From positions 29,446-93,445 of the forward strand of contig NZ_JADEWL010000013.1 in the NCBI RefSeq assembly GCF_015207665.1: DNA of 64,000 nucleotides, in the 5' to 3' direction. This DNA is from Plectonema cf. radiosum LEGE 06105. GTDB lineage: Bacteria; Cyanobacteriota; Cyanobacteriia; Cyanobacteriales; Nostocaceae. Numbering within the stretch: position 1 is the stretch's first letter; each line of letters opens with the position of its first letter. Shown piece by piece: positions 16,953 to 25,568 of this stretch. The notes below the pieces were generated by a model. It searched no databases and was not told where the DNA came from. It was given only the letters and a program-made list of their open reading frames with translations. Both the position numbers and the translations under genes were made by a program.

Positions 16953-18380
16953 TTAATAAGCTCCGGTTTTTTGCAAAACAACCCTTACAGTTTGTAGCAA
17001 AATTCTCATATCTAAGAGAATAGACCAGTTTTCAATATAGCGAATATCTAATTTTACAGCATCCTCAAATTTCTCGATATCCGAGCGACCTGAAACTTGC
17101 CATAAACCAGTAATACCGGGTAAAACTTCTTGTCTAATAAAGTGCGGTGTTTGGAACTTTTCCACATCTCTCAGAGGCAGGGGACGAGGACCAACTAAAC
17201 TCATATCTCCAAGTAAAACATTAAATAATTGTGGTAATTCATCCAAACTGTAAAGACGGAGAAATTTACCAATTTTGGTGATACGAGGGTCATCTTTCAT
17301 TTTGAAAAGTACCCCATCTTTTATTTCATTTTTGGCTTCTAAAGTTGCCTGTAATTTCTCCGCATTTGTCACCATAGTACGGAATTTCCAAATTTTGAAC
17401 TTCTTGCAGTGTAAACCAATCCGCTCTTGTTTAAAAAAGATTGGTCCGGGAGAATCTAATTTAATTAGTAAGGAAATTAATAGATATAAAGGTGAAAATA
17501 AGATAAGTAAAACAATCGAACAGCACAGGTCAAAACACCGCTTAATCCAAAAATCGCTACCTGCAATAATTGGTGCTGGAATTGTTAAACAAGGAACATT
17601 ACCGATTGTCCAAAATATAGATTTCGGATGATGAATATGATTGTTTGTTGGTAGTATACGTAAAGTAATACCAGCAGCTTGAAAATGCCAACAAACATAG
17701 AGACGATTTTTAATTGCGTTCCAAGAAACAAAAGCCTCTACTATATCTTGTTGACGAAGAAATGCAAAAGTTGCATCTCTGTTTGCTCTATCTAAACATT
17801 GAGAGTCGGCAACTCCTTGTAAGGTATAGCAATTTTCTTTTTGAATTAAATTTATATGACTATCTTGTTCTTGAGGGTCACTAATTACAAAAACTGGATA
17901 GCAAATTGCTCCTTTTCTACGCAATATTTTGGTTAAAAAATCGAAAAGAAAGCGTCCTGTACAGCTAAAAGTTACCGATAACAGCCAAAATAATAAAAAA
18001 CTAGAACGGGATACATAACCTTCTGGTTCGTAGAGAAAAGCAATTAATAATAGAAATATTTCTGATAAGGTAACTGCTTTGATTAAAGCTGTATAATTAC
18101 GCCGATAAGTACCGGGTAAATATAATCCTTTGCTGGCAATAGTTACAATTCCAACTGTTAGAATCAGTAAAATAAATGATGATTTTTTAGTCCAAGGAGA
18201 TTCTAAGAAAGTTCCAAAAGTTGTTGCTAATCTCCATGCGAAACTCAGAGCAATAATATCTAAAGAAACCAGCGTAAAAACCCTGAGAAACCTAATTGCA
18301 ATTCCTTTCTTTAAATTTGTACCTTTAGCTGACCTTAAGTCTGGTTGAAGATTTACTACTGGTAGAGAACGATAAGCCAT
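16953..18380 (-). CDS. Polyprenyl-phosphate sugar-1-phosphate transferase (WcaJ/WbaP type)
   Basis: 475 residues. Four to five membrane helices lie in the first 150 residues, then a soluble Rossmann-like linker, a further helix (about 285-305, CCSIVLLILFSPLYLLISLL) and the catalytic bacterial sugar transferase domain: SPGPIFFKQERIGL, KIWKFRTMV, DDPRITKIGKFLRLYSLDELPQL (given in parts), NVLLGDMSLVGPRP, LPGITGLWQVSGRS. This enzyme starts the repeat unit by putting hexose-1-phosphate on the undecaprenyl carrier. It belongs to the minus-strand polysaccharide cluster. Length and motifs match full-length enzymes. Confidence 0.93.
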   Translation of the reverse strand: MAYRSLPVVNLQPDLRSAKGTNLKKGIAIRFLRVFTLVSLDIIALSFAWRLATTFGTFLESPWTKKSSFILLILTVGIVTIASKGLYLPGTYRRNYTALIKAVTLSEIFLLLIAFLYEPEGYVSRSSFLLFWLLSVTFSCTGRFLFDFLTKILRRKGAICYPVFVISDPQEQDSHINLIQKENCYTLQGVADSQCLDRANRDATFAFLRQQDIVEAFVSWNAIKNRLYVCWHFQAAGITLRILPTNNHIHHPKSIFWTIGNVPCLTIPAPIIAGSDFWIKRCFDLCCSIVLLILFSPLYLLISLLIKLDSPGPIFFKQERIGLHCKKFKIWKFRTMVTNAEKLQATLEAKNEIKDGVLFKMKDDPRITKIGKFLRLYSLDELPQLFNVLLGDMSLVGPRPLPLRDVEKFQTPHFIRQEVLPGITGLWQVSGRSDIEKFEDAVKLDIRYIENWSILLDMRILLQTVRVVLQKTGAY

Positions 18381-18509
18381 AATTGATATTACACCTGTAT
18401 AAATTTTGGTTGATTGTTGTTTGTTGGGTTAGATCTATTGCACTAAGTTATACCGATTTTGTGTGAAATTGCATAGGATTTTAAATCCTCTCAATAGACA
18501 TACACAATA

Positions 18510-18542
18510 AGAAGTCGGGTTTGTTCGAGAAACCCGACTTCT
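18510..18542. repeat. 33-bp inverted repeat related to the 65-bp element
   Basis: AGAAGTCGGGTTT (18510-18522) and AAACCCGACTTCT (18530-18542) with loop GTTCGAG. It shares the arms of the 65-bp elements but lacks their interior. It lies in a 309-base gap (18381-18689) that otherwise shows no gene. Confidence 0.85.
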
Positions 18543-18689
18543 CTCCCTAGATGGGATATATTTATGCAGCTTCATAGGTATTAATAGAGCAAGATTTGCG
18601 TACAATTATTTGACAAATACAATGCTATTTCTTCCAAATAAATTGTCGTTGCGGAAAAATTATTTTAGGAACATAATATTTGGCTTGTC

Positions 18690-19499
18690 CTAATACTGTG
18701 ATGATGTTTTCTTCGGTTTTGTAAACCGTTTTGTAAATCGTTCTTTGATGAGACGATAGAAAAACAGTGGATTACCAACAAAATAACGTTGCCACAATCT
18801 TTGTGGTTCTGTAAATAAGCGCGATAACCATTCAAGTCCGCGATTAGTCATCCATTGTGGACCTCGATATACTGCACCAGTATAGAAATCTAAGCAAGCA
18901 CCAAGGGGTAGAAAAACTTTTGCATTTATTTGGTCAAAATTATCAATAATCCAGCGTTCTTGTAACGGCATTCCAAAGCCAATATATAGGACATCTGGTT
19001 TAAATTGATTAATTTCATTGACAACATATTCATTTTCTACACCAGATTTGTGAAAATAACCGTGATGTCCTTTGATTCTCAAATTAGGTGCAGCAATTTT
19101 TAATTTGGCAATCGCTTTATTCACAACTCCTGGTTTACCCGCAAGCAGATACAGCGAAACATGATGTCGTTCGCAAGCTAAAGCCAAGTTTTCAATATAG
19201 TCAGGACAGGTCATTCTGTGTTCCGATTTTACACCGCAACCGCAGATTTTTGCGCCTAATAGTACTCCAAATCCATCGCAGAATACTAAATCTGATCTGT
19301 TAATAAATTCTTTGTACCAAGGCATTTCGCAAGCAAAATTCATTGCCCGGACATTCACATTACCTACTATGGTTTTTTTGTCAATAGTTGCCGATTTAAT
19401 GATGAAATTGATTAACTCCTGAACCTTGACTTTATGAAATTTAGTGCCAAGTAGCTCTATTTGATCAAAATTGTTGGGGTAGATGTTATTTGTAGTCAT
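18690..19499 (-). CDS. WecG/TagA/CpsF family glycosyltransferase
   Basis: 269 residues. Family motifs: TIVGNVNVRAMNFACE near the start, DLVFCDGFGVLLGAKI, RMTCPDYIENLA, YLLAGKPGVVNKAIAKL, DVLYIGFGMPLQERWI and a C-terminal RGLEWLSRLFTEPQRLWQRY. WecG and TagA add the second sugar (ManNAc or ManNAcA) to a polyprenyl-pyrophosphate sugar, so this enzyme probably follows the initiating transferase encoded next to it (16953-18380). The C-terminal basic helix is the usual membrane-attachment segment. Only 17 bases separate it from the preceding propeller gene, so they are likely cotranscribed. Confidence 0.93.
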   Translation of the reverse strand: MTTNNIYPNNFDQIELLGTKFHKVKVQELINFIIKSATIDKKTIVGNVNVRAMNFACEMPWYKEFINRSDLVFCDGFGVLLGAKICGCGVKSEHRMTCPDYIENLALACERHHVSLYLLAGKPGVVNKAIAKLKIAAPNLRIKGHHGYFHKSGVENEYVVNEINQFKPDVLYIGFGMPLQERWIIDNFDQINAKVFLPLGACLDFYTGAVYRGPQWMTNRGLEWLSRLFTEPQRLWQRYFVGNPLFFYRLIKERFTKRFTKPKKTSSQY

Positions 19500-19516
19500 T
19501 TGTATTAATAATTCAA

Positions 19517-21679
19517 TTATTTGCCGTAGTAAATTCCTCTACCATTAGTGCCAATAAAAACTAAACCAAACTCTGTGGAACTAGCTTCCATCACATTTGG
19601 ATCGTTACCAATAGGTGTGTTTTTATTGCCGATTATTTGCCAAGTTTTTCCGCTGTTTAAAGAACGAAAAATACCTTTACCAAGGTTGGCAATTTCTCCA
19701 TATAAATAGAGTGTGTCGCTTTTATTTCCTATTTGGGGCTTGCCTAATGCAATTAAATGTGCTTCGTTTACTCCCGCGATTCGCGAAAAATTCTCACCTC
19801 CATCGATTGAATGGTAAAGCCCTTGCTTGTCGAGACTCAGCCATAATTCACCTCTAATTCCTGATGTGGTTTTCAAAGAGTACCAATCTGCATGGGGTAG
19901 GGATGCAGAAACTATCTGGAATGATTCACCGTTGTTGTTGCTGCGATAGACTTTTCCCGAAGCATAATAGTAAAAAGTGCTACCATCAACTTTGTCCGCA
20001 ACTAAAGGCTGTGTCCAATTCCAAACACCCTCAAAGCCATCGGGTAAGCCGGAAACCGGAAGCCAAGAAGCACCAGCGTCTGTTGTCCGTATTGGCTGAG
20101 TACCGCTGAGAGTGATCACGAATAAATTCGGATTGGTTGCAGATATTGCGACTCGCGTTCCCATTTGATTCGCGGGAAACGAAGGAAACTTCTTCCAGGT
20201 TTTACCACCATCCCTGGAAGTTGCACCGTTATAAGTGTTGTTATGACGACTTCCACCGACACGTACCATGCTTAAAGGCTGTTTTTGGCACAAAGCGATA
20301 CTGTAAGTATCTTGAAAGTCATGGGGTTTACTACTCAACATTTTCGAGGGATAAGCATTTAGTCCCCGGTCATGGTAAAATCCTTCAACGTCTACTAAAC
20401 CACTAATTAATGCTCCCGAAGGTGTTGAGACTAAGGTAAAGGTGACAACTTCTTCATGTCCTTTTTGATAATTTGTCCAGACAACCGGGTTGCGATCGAT
20501 GTTGTCGGTTCTCCATATTCCGTACCAGTCTGTTAACCAAACCCTGTCTGGATTCCAAGGATCAAATTCTATGGCGGCTATGGAAGGATTGGATTTCATA
20601 TACTCAGACCACCAAGAAACAGTATTATTGGCTTGGTGTTTCTGCTGAATCCATTTGTTTCCACCGTTAAAAGAATGGAATATTTCTGTGGATGTGTCGC
20701 TATAAGTAGCAACTATGATATCCTCTGGATTTTTTGGGTTAATAGTAATAGCATTAAAAGCTATTTTGTTTTTATTCGGTGTGATATTTTGCCAAGCATT
20801 TTTAACAAATTTACTCACACCTTGAGCATGAGTTATGTATAAAACATTTTGATTTCCTATGGCAATACGATTAACTTCTGTAGGACTTTCCGGTACTTTC
20901 AACCAAGTTTCACCCGTGTCGGTGGATTTGTATATTCCATGATGATGAGCAACAGCATAAATAGTACCTTTTTGGTATTGGTCGAAAGTAATAACATTAA
21001 TACCAATCTCATCTTTGATTTGGGGAAATGATTTGACTTTTACCCAACTTTTACCAGCATTATTTGACTTCCATAATCCATCTTTACGGGAACCAAAAAA
21101 TAGATTTTGAGAATCAAAAGGATTAACAACTAATCTTTCTCCTGTCCATCTTTGTGCTTCATTGCCACCCATTTTTAAGTCCAAGTTTAGTTTATTCCAA
21201 GTTTTTCCCTTATCCTCCGATTTAAAAATCGTTCCTTGATGCTGCCACCAATCAGCAGTATATTTTCCTACGGCAATGTATACAATATTAGGGTATTTGG
21301 GGTCAAGTGCTAAAGCTTCTCCTCCGTAATAATTACTTTGAGCCAGAGGAAATTGTTCGTTAAGAGGTATCCAGCTTGAATTAGCAGCATTCCAACGGTA
21401 AAAGCCGCCAATATCGGTTTTGATATAAACTAAATCACGCTTTTTGGGATGAAGGTAAATTCCCGTGACATAACCTCCCCCACCGATCGCAACATTCTTC
21501 TCACCCAAAGGGGGGTATAATTGAGAACTTGGTCTCAATACGGAAATTTGTTGAAATATGCTGCGATCGATTTGATTGGAATTAAAGGAAAATTGCTGGA
21601 AAAACGTAATCAATAAAGCGATAAAAGCAATGCCAAATATTTTCCCCTGACGAGAATTAAATAAATTAAAAAAGCGCAT
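19517..21679 (-). CDS. Exported GH74-like beta-propeller glycanase candidate
   Basis: 720 residues. An N-terminal hydrophobic helix (about 12-28) is a signal anchor or uncleaved signal peptide. Nine Asp-box (BNR) repeats follow, for example SEDKGKTW, SNNAGKSW, STDTGETW, SRDGGKTW, TTDAGASW and SIDGGENF. The opening IGGGGYVTGI, YIKTDIGGFYRW and YYGGEALALDP match the start of family 74 glycoside hydrolases (endo-xyloglucanases), including the Asp of TDIGG used as a catalytic acid in that family; DVEGFYHD later corresponds to the second Asp region. It may therefore cut a beta-glucan. Position inside the polysaccharide export run suggests it trims or releases the organism's own polymer. Substrate is inference. 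Confidence 0.8.
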   Translation of the reverse strand: MRFFNLFNSRQGKIFGIAFIALLITFFQQFSFNSNQIDRSIFQQISVLRPSSQLYPPLGEKNVAIGGGGYVTGIYLHPKKRDLVYIKTDIGGFYRWNAANSSWIPLNEQFPLAQSNYYGGEALALDPKYPNIVYIAVGKYTADWWQHQGTIFKSEDKGKTWNKLNLDLKMGGNEAQRWTGERLVVNPFDSQNLFFGSRKDGLWKSNNAGKSWVKVKSFPQIKDEIGINVITFDQYQKGTIYAVAHHHGIYKSTDTGETWLKVPESPTEVNRIAIGNQNVLYITHAQGVSKFVKNAWQNITPNKNKIAFNAITINPKNPEDIIVATYSDTSTEIFHSFNGGNKWIQQKHQANNTVSWWSEYMKSNPSIAAIEFDPWNPDRVWLTDWYGIWRTDNIDRNPVVWTNYQKGHEEVVTFTLVSTPSGALISGLVDVEGFYHDRGLNAYPSKMLSSKPHDFQDTYSIALCQKQPLSMVRVGGSRHNNTYNGATSRDGGKTWKKFPSFPANQMGTRVAISATNPNLFVITLSGTQPIRTTDAGASWLPVSGLPDGFEGVWNWTQPLVADKVDGSTFYYYASGKVYRSNNNGESFQIVSASLPHADWYSLKTTSGIRGELWLSLDKQGLYHSIDGGENFSRIAGVNEAHLIALGKPQIGNKSDTLYLYGEIANLGKGIFRSLNSGKTWQIIGNKNTPIGNDPNVMEASSTEFGLVFIGTNGRGIYYGK

Positions 21680-21706
21680 TGTTTTAATCGAGATGTAAAT
21701 ACTTTA

Positions 21707-22039
21707 TTAAAGCATTTCTGTGTATTGAGTCTGAGATTCAAATATCTCAAATATGTTATCGAGTTGAGTTAGTTCAATAATGATTCTTAAGGAAGGTGAA
21801 ATAGAGCAAAGACTAAAGCGTACTTCCAATTTTTGAGCTAGTTTACAAGTAGAGATTAAAGCCATTAATCCAGCGCTATCGACAAATTCTACTTGTTCTA
21901 AATCAACTAGTAATGCAAACTGGGGGTTTTGCTTTAATAATAAGGTTAATTGCCGTTCAAATACATATGCATCTGCGGCTGTAATGGAGTTATGAGGTTT
22001 TACAACCGTGAATCTGGGCTTTTCAAGTATGCTTTGCAT
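21707..22039 (-). CDS. STAS domain protein (anti-sigma factor antagonist type)
   Basis: 110 residues forming one STAS domain: LLVDLEQVEFVDSAGLMAL carries the Ser (in VDSAGL) that is phosphorylated in SpoIIAA-like antagonists, and the chain ends with LTQLDNIFEIFES. In partner switching, the unphosphorylated form binds an anti-sigma kinase or another target. No HPK-type kinase or PP2C phosphatase gene is in the cluster, so its partners are elsewhere. It sits between GT2 and propeller genes on the same strand with short gaps (27 and 79 bases), so it is probably made together with the polysaccharide machinery and may gate it. Confidence 0.92.
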   Translation of the reverse strand: MQSILEKPRFTVVKPHNSITAADAYVFERQLTLLLKQNPQFALLVDLEQVEFVDSAGLMALISTCKLAQKLEVRFSLCSISPSLRIIIELTQLDNIFEIFESQTQYTEML

Positions 22040-22118
22040 ATAGATTAATAGGTTATCAGTGATAATTAATAGTAAACAATATGTAGATTTTTCAAATATC
22101 TACACAAAGAGAGATAAA

Positions 22119-23180
22119 TTACTGATTTTTTAAAGAAACTTGGCTCAAACTGTCCTTATTAAGGCTCTTCTTCTGCAAATTACCGATAATTTTCAAAGCT
22201 ACAGATTTAATCTGGTCATAGAAAGGTTTTGGTACGATACAAAGTAGAATAGCCGCTGCGATGGTTTCAAAGGTACGCTGAAAATCTTCTATCAAAATTG
22301 GCCAATAATTAGCGATAGAACGATACATTAGTTTCAAGGCTAAGATTCCTTGATTAATAGTAATTGCTCTCCTTGCAACATACCTCAAATGATAAGCTCT
22401 TGCTGGTTTTATCCAGGTTGCCATTTGTTCTGGTGCATAAGAAGAAGTTTTTTCAAACAATTTTTCTCGAGAATCGAGCATTACTTTGAGGTTAGTTGAT
22501 AATCCTTGAGAATGGACTCGATAAAGGGTTAATGGTTGAGCAAGTCCGGCAAATTTCCACTTAGTTGTCAGAGCGATTCTTACCCAACATTCAATATCTT
22601 CAGATAACATAAAAGTATCGTCAAAATAATAATCTTCTACATAGCCGTAAAGGTTATCTTGAAATTTTATATCTTCAAAAACAGCTTTTTTAAAAACTGC
22701 TGCTGAACCATTTCCAATGGGGCTTCTACATAGAATATCTAATGGAGTAATATCTTCAAGCTTAGTAATTTGATAGATTCCCAAAGGTTTATCTGTTTCA
22801 TCAATAAAAGCGGAACGACTAAAACTTACTCCTACATCTGGATTATTTTCTAAATGAATAATATGATTGTTTAATTTTTCCTGTAGCCAAATATCATCGG
22901 CATCCATAAATGCAATATATTCACCTGTCGCATGACGAATTCCTGTGTTTCTTGCACCTGGTAAACCCCGATTTTTTTGATGAATAATTTTAATTCGAGA
23001 GTCATTAAATTGCTGACATATTTTCACACTGTTATCAGGAGATTCATCGTCAACAAGAATAATTTCTATGTTTTGATAAGTTTGATTCAAAATAGATTGC
23101 AAGGTTCTAGCAATGTATTTTTCCGCATTATATAGGGGAATAATTACTGATACTTTTTTGCTTAATTTTTGGTTAATCAT
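22119..23180 (-). CDS. Family 2 glycosyltransferase
   Basis: 353 residues. The GT-A domain has VSVIIPLYNAEKYI at the N-terminus, EIILVDDESPDN, NRGLPGARNTGI and the metal-binding DADD in YIAFMDADDIW. The acceptor part contains EDIECWVRIAL. The C-terminal third (after about residue 240) is helical and shared with the two other GT2 enzymes of the cluster (for example HLRYVARRA), which suggests they arose by duplication. It adds one sugar to the lipid-linked repeat unit; donor unknown. It is followed by the STAS gene 79 bases downstream. Confidence 0.92.
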   Translation of the reverse strand: MINQKLSKKVSVIIPLYNAEKYIARTLQSILNQTYQNIEIILVDDESPDNSVKICQQFNDSRIKIIHQKNRGLPGARNTGIRHATGEYIAFMDADDIWLQEKLNNHIIHLENNPDVGVSFSRSAFIDETDKPLGIYQITKLEDITPLDILCRSPIGNGSAAVFKKAVFEDIKFQDNLYGYVEDYYFDDTFMLSEDIECWVRIALTTKWKFAGLAQPLTLYRVHSQGLSTNLKVMLDSREKLFEKTSSYAPEQMATWIKPARAYHLRYVARRAITINQGILALKLMYRSIANYWPILIEDFQRTFETIAAAILLCIVPKPFYDQIKSVALKIIGNLQKKSLNKDSLSQVSLKNQ

Positions 23181-23286
23181 GGTTTACCTTGTTATGTACA
23201 CAAAAAAACTGGTAGCAGCTAAAATACTACCAAAATTTGATTTGATTGAATCTTTTATTTATTAATATTGAGAGAAATTATAGACA

Positions 23287-23315
23287 GTAGAGACGTAGCA
23301 CTGCTACGTCTCTAC
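23287..23315. repeat. 29-bp palindromic repeat overlapping a gene end
   Basis: GTAGAGACGTAGCA (23287-23300) and TGCTACGTCTCTAC (23302-23315), one-base loop. The TAG stop of the GT2 gene starting at 24304 lies inside the right arm. A second copy is at 50261-50283. Confidence 0.9.
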
Positions 23316-24304
23316 AATAAATTCCTAACTGAATTAGTTTCTAATCTAGGGTCGGCAATTGTACGAACTGTGGTAATTTTATTTAAAATATTAGTACCAA
23401 TTTTTGGAGAAAGCATTGTTAATACAAGTAATTTGAATAATAAAACTTGTGCTTCTTTTCCCAATAATATTTTTGGGTAAAGACGAATGCCTTTCCATAA
23501 TTTTTGAGCGGCTTGTCCAAGTCTTTGTTCATTATTACTTCGAGTTAAATAAAGTCGTGTCATAAACAAATAAATATAAGCAAAACCCCGATTTTTTAAA
23601 TACTGTAATTCTAAAGGTGCCGATGCAAAAGCTCTTTGAAGTACCAGAGTTTGATATTTTTCCATAACATCAAGTTTACTTGACATAGCTCCCGAAGATA
23701 ATCGATAAATAATTTGGGGTTTGGGAACAACTACGAAATTCCAATTTTTTGCTAATCGCAGCCAATAATCCCAATCTTCACATGATTTCAAATTTTGATC
23801 AAAATAACCTACCGATTCAATCGCTTCTCTACGAATTAACACATTTGAACCGCTAGCAATAAAATTACCAACTAATAAATTAGCATAAACATTACCTTGA
23901 AAATTTTCAGCGACACCAGGATGAAATGAATTTCCATTATTACCCATACAAATTGTCCAACTATAAGCAACTCCCGCTGTCAAATTCTGTTGTAAAGCTT
24001 GAAGTTGCAATTCTAATTTATCAGGTGTCCATAAATCATCAGCATCGATGAAAGAAATAAATTCCCCTTGGGCTAAATCTATACCACGATTACGAGCAGT
24101 TGGTAAACCTTTATTTGCATAAGAATAAACTTTTAATCTGGCATCTTTTACAGTTTCTAATATTTCTAAAGTTCTATCTGTAGAACCATCATTAATAACT
24201 ATCAATTCCAAATCGCAACAAGTTTGCTGCAAAACTGAATTAATAGTTTCTAAAATTGTGTGTTGAGCGTTGTAAGCTGGAATAATAACTGATATTTGAG
24301 ACAT
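23312..24304 (-). CDS. Family 2 glycosyltransferase
   Basis: 330 residues with QISVIIPAYNAQHTI, ELIVINDGSTDRT, NKGLPTARNRGIDLAQGE and the metal site DADD in FISFIDADDLW. The acceptor region has CEDWDYWLRLA. The C-terminal part is a helical extension like the other cluster GT2s. It likely adds a sugar to the polyprenyl-linked repeat unit on the cytoplasmic face. The stop codon is contributed by a dispersed palindromic repeat (23287-23315), so the natural C-terminus may have been slightly longer. Confidence 0.92.
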   Translation of the reverse strand: MSQISVIIPAYNAQHTILETINSVLQQTCCDLELIVINDGSTDRTLEILETVKDARLKVYSYANKGLPTARNRGIDLAQGEFISFIDADDLWTPDKLELQLQALQQNLTAGVAYSWTICMGNNGNSFHPGVAENFQGNVYANLLVGNFIASGSNVLIRREAIESVGYFDQNLKSCEDWDYWLRLAKNWNFVVVPKPQIIYRLSSGAMSSKLDVMEKYQTLVLQRAFASAPLELQYLKNRGFAYIYLFMTRLYLTRSNNEQRLGQAAQKLWKGIRLYPKILLGKEAQVLLFKLLVLTMLSPKIGTNILNKITTVRTIADPRLETNSVRNLL

Positions 24305-24474
24305 TTTGATTCACCTAGTAGTTCAAGAAAAGATTGTCATTTGTTTAGCAATTAGAATGATTATTTTTTACTAATTAATGGCAATTAATTAGTAAAATAA
24401 ACGTATTATTTATTTTTTTATCGACTTCATAGAATTGTTTTTTCAGAGGATATTTTAAAATTACTTAATTTTAA

Positions 24475-24521
24475 ACCCGTGCAGACGGGTGCCGGTTTGT
24501 GTAGCGGCGGTTTCAACCGCT
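24475..24521. terminator. Two adjacent hairpins downstream of the GT14-like gene
   Basis: ACCCGT-GCAG-ACGGGT (24475-24490) and GCGGTT-TC-AACCGC (24507-24520). Read on the minus strand just past the stop of the GT14-like gene, the second hairpin met (ACGGGT side) is followed by TTTAAAATT. They may act as a weak terminator or be a REP-like element. Confidence 0.45.
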
Positions 24522-24531
24522 TTTCAAACTT

Positions 24532-25467
24532 TTATCCAATAAATATTCTTCTATCTAATTTATCCAATATGACACTATCCACAGTCATATCAAACTTTCT
24601 TGCAAAATAAATATTATCTTTAGTTATGGCTGAATAATCTTCGCTACTAAGTATTCTAGGGTGTCCGTGACGACTATTTATAAAATTAGTATAACGATAA
24701 TTATTGTTATACAAGTTAAATTTTTTACTATTTACTAAAATAGTCTGAATCAAAGATTCTTCTGGAATAAATGTCTTTTTGTAATAATTTACAACACTGG
24801 GATTTTCTTTAACAAAAAAATATAGATATATCGCGCATTGCCGAGAAAATGTCGCGAAATAGGAACCTCCATAGCAAGTAAAATTGTTATCAAATAAATG
24901 ATGAAAGCTTTTAATTCCAACTGCGACTCCATAAGAGTTATCTAATCTAATTAAGGGCTGACAATTATTAAGAATATGCTTAATCGGTTTTAACATCAAT
25001 CGTTGCCAAGGAGATAAATATTGTTGAAAATGTTTGTAGTTGTATAAATATCTCTCATTTACAGTTCTTTTATTCCAGGGACTCTGCTTTGAAAGTACAT
25101 CAAAATACTCGATAAAAGCATCATACTTAGTATTCTCTAAAAAATTTTCAAATTTGTTTAAAGGTTGTGTAGGATAATCTTGCCCAGAAAGGTTAATTAA
25201 CCAATCAAATTTGATTTTTTTGTTTAATAACCAGTCAATCGCATCAAAAAAACCCTGAAGAATAGCGAAGCTTCCCATCATTACTCCATTATTAGGAATT
25301 ACTGCGACATTTTTTAGTTCTTTAAATAAACTAGTATTTAAACTACAACTGTTGAAGTTATGACTGATCAATATAAAAGAGTTAGAAGTACTATTTGCAA
25401 TTAATTTAACAAGTCTGTATATCTGTTCAGGATTCTTATAAGTTTGAATCAAATAACACACAGTCAT
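24532..25467 (-). CDS. Core-2/I-branching-like glycosyltransferase (GT14)
   Basis: 311 residues. Family marks: CYLIQTYKNPEQIYRLV at the N-terminus, MMGSFAILQGFFDAIDWLL, the signature DWLINLSGQDYPTQPL, and later YGGSYFATFSRQCAIY and FIPEESLIQTILVNS. GT14 enzymes of animals make beta-1,6-GlcNAc branches; bacterial members (some called peptide O-xylosyltransferases) are found in capsule and exopolysaccharide loci, so a branching role is plausible. It lies in the middle of the polysaccharide run, but with larger gaps on both sides (227 and 101 bases) and a more AT-rich sequence than its neighbours, consistent with later acquisition. Confidence 0.85.
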   Translation of the reverse strand: MTVCYLIQTYKNPEQIYRLVKLIANSTSNSFILISHNFNSCSLNTSLFKELKNVAVIPNNGVMMGSFAILQGFFDAIDWLLNKKIKFDWLINLSGQDYPTQPLNKFENFLENTKYDAFIEYFDVLSKQSPWNKRTVNERYLYNYKHFQQYLSPWQRLMLKPIKHILNNCQPLIRLDNSYGVAVGIKSFHHLFDNNFTCYGGSYFATFSRQCAIYLYFFVKENPSVVNYYKKTFIPEESLIQTILVNSKKFNLYNNNYRYTNFINSRHGHPRILSSEDYSAITKDNIYFARKFDMTVDSVILDKLDRRIFIG

Positions 25468-25568
25468 ATTTTTTATTTATCCATAGGAACACTTATCAAA
25501 AATCATACTTTACAAATAAGTGTCACAAAACAAACATCATTGACAATAAACAAAACTTTATCTACTCT

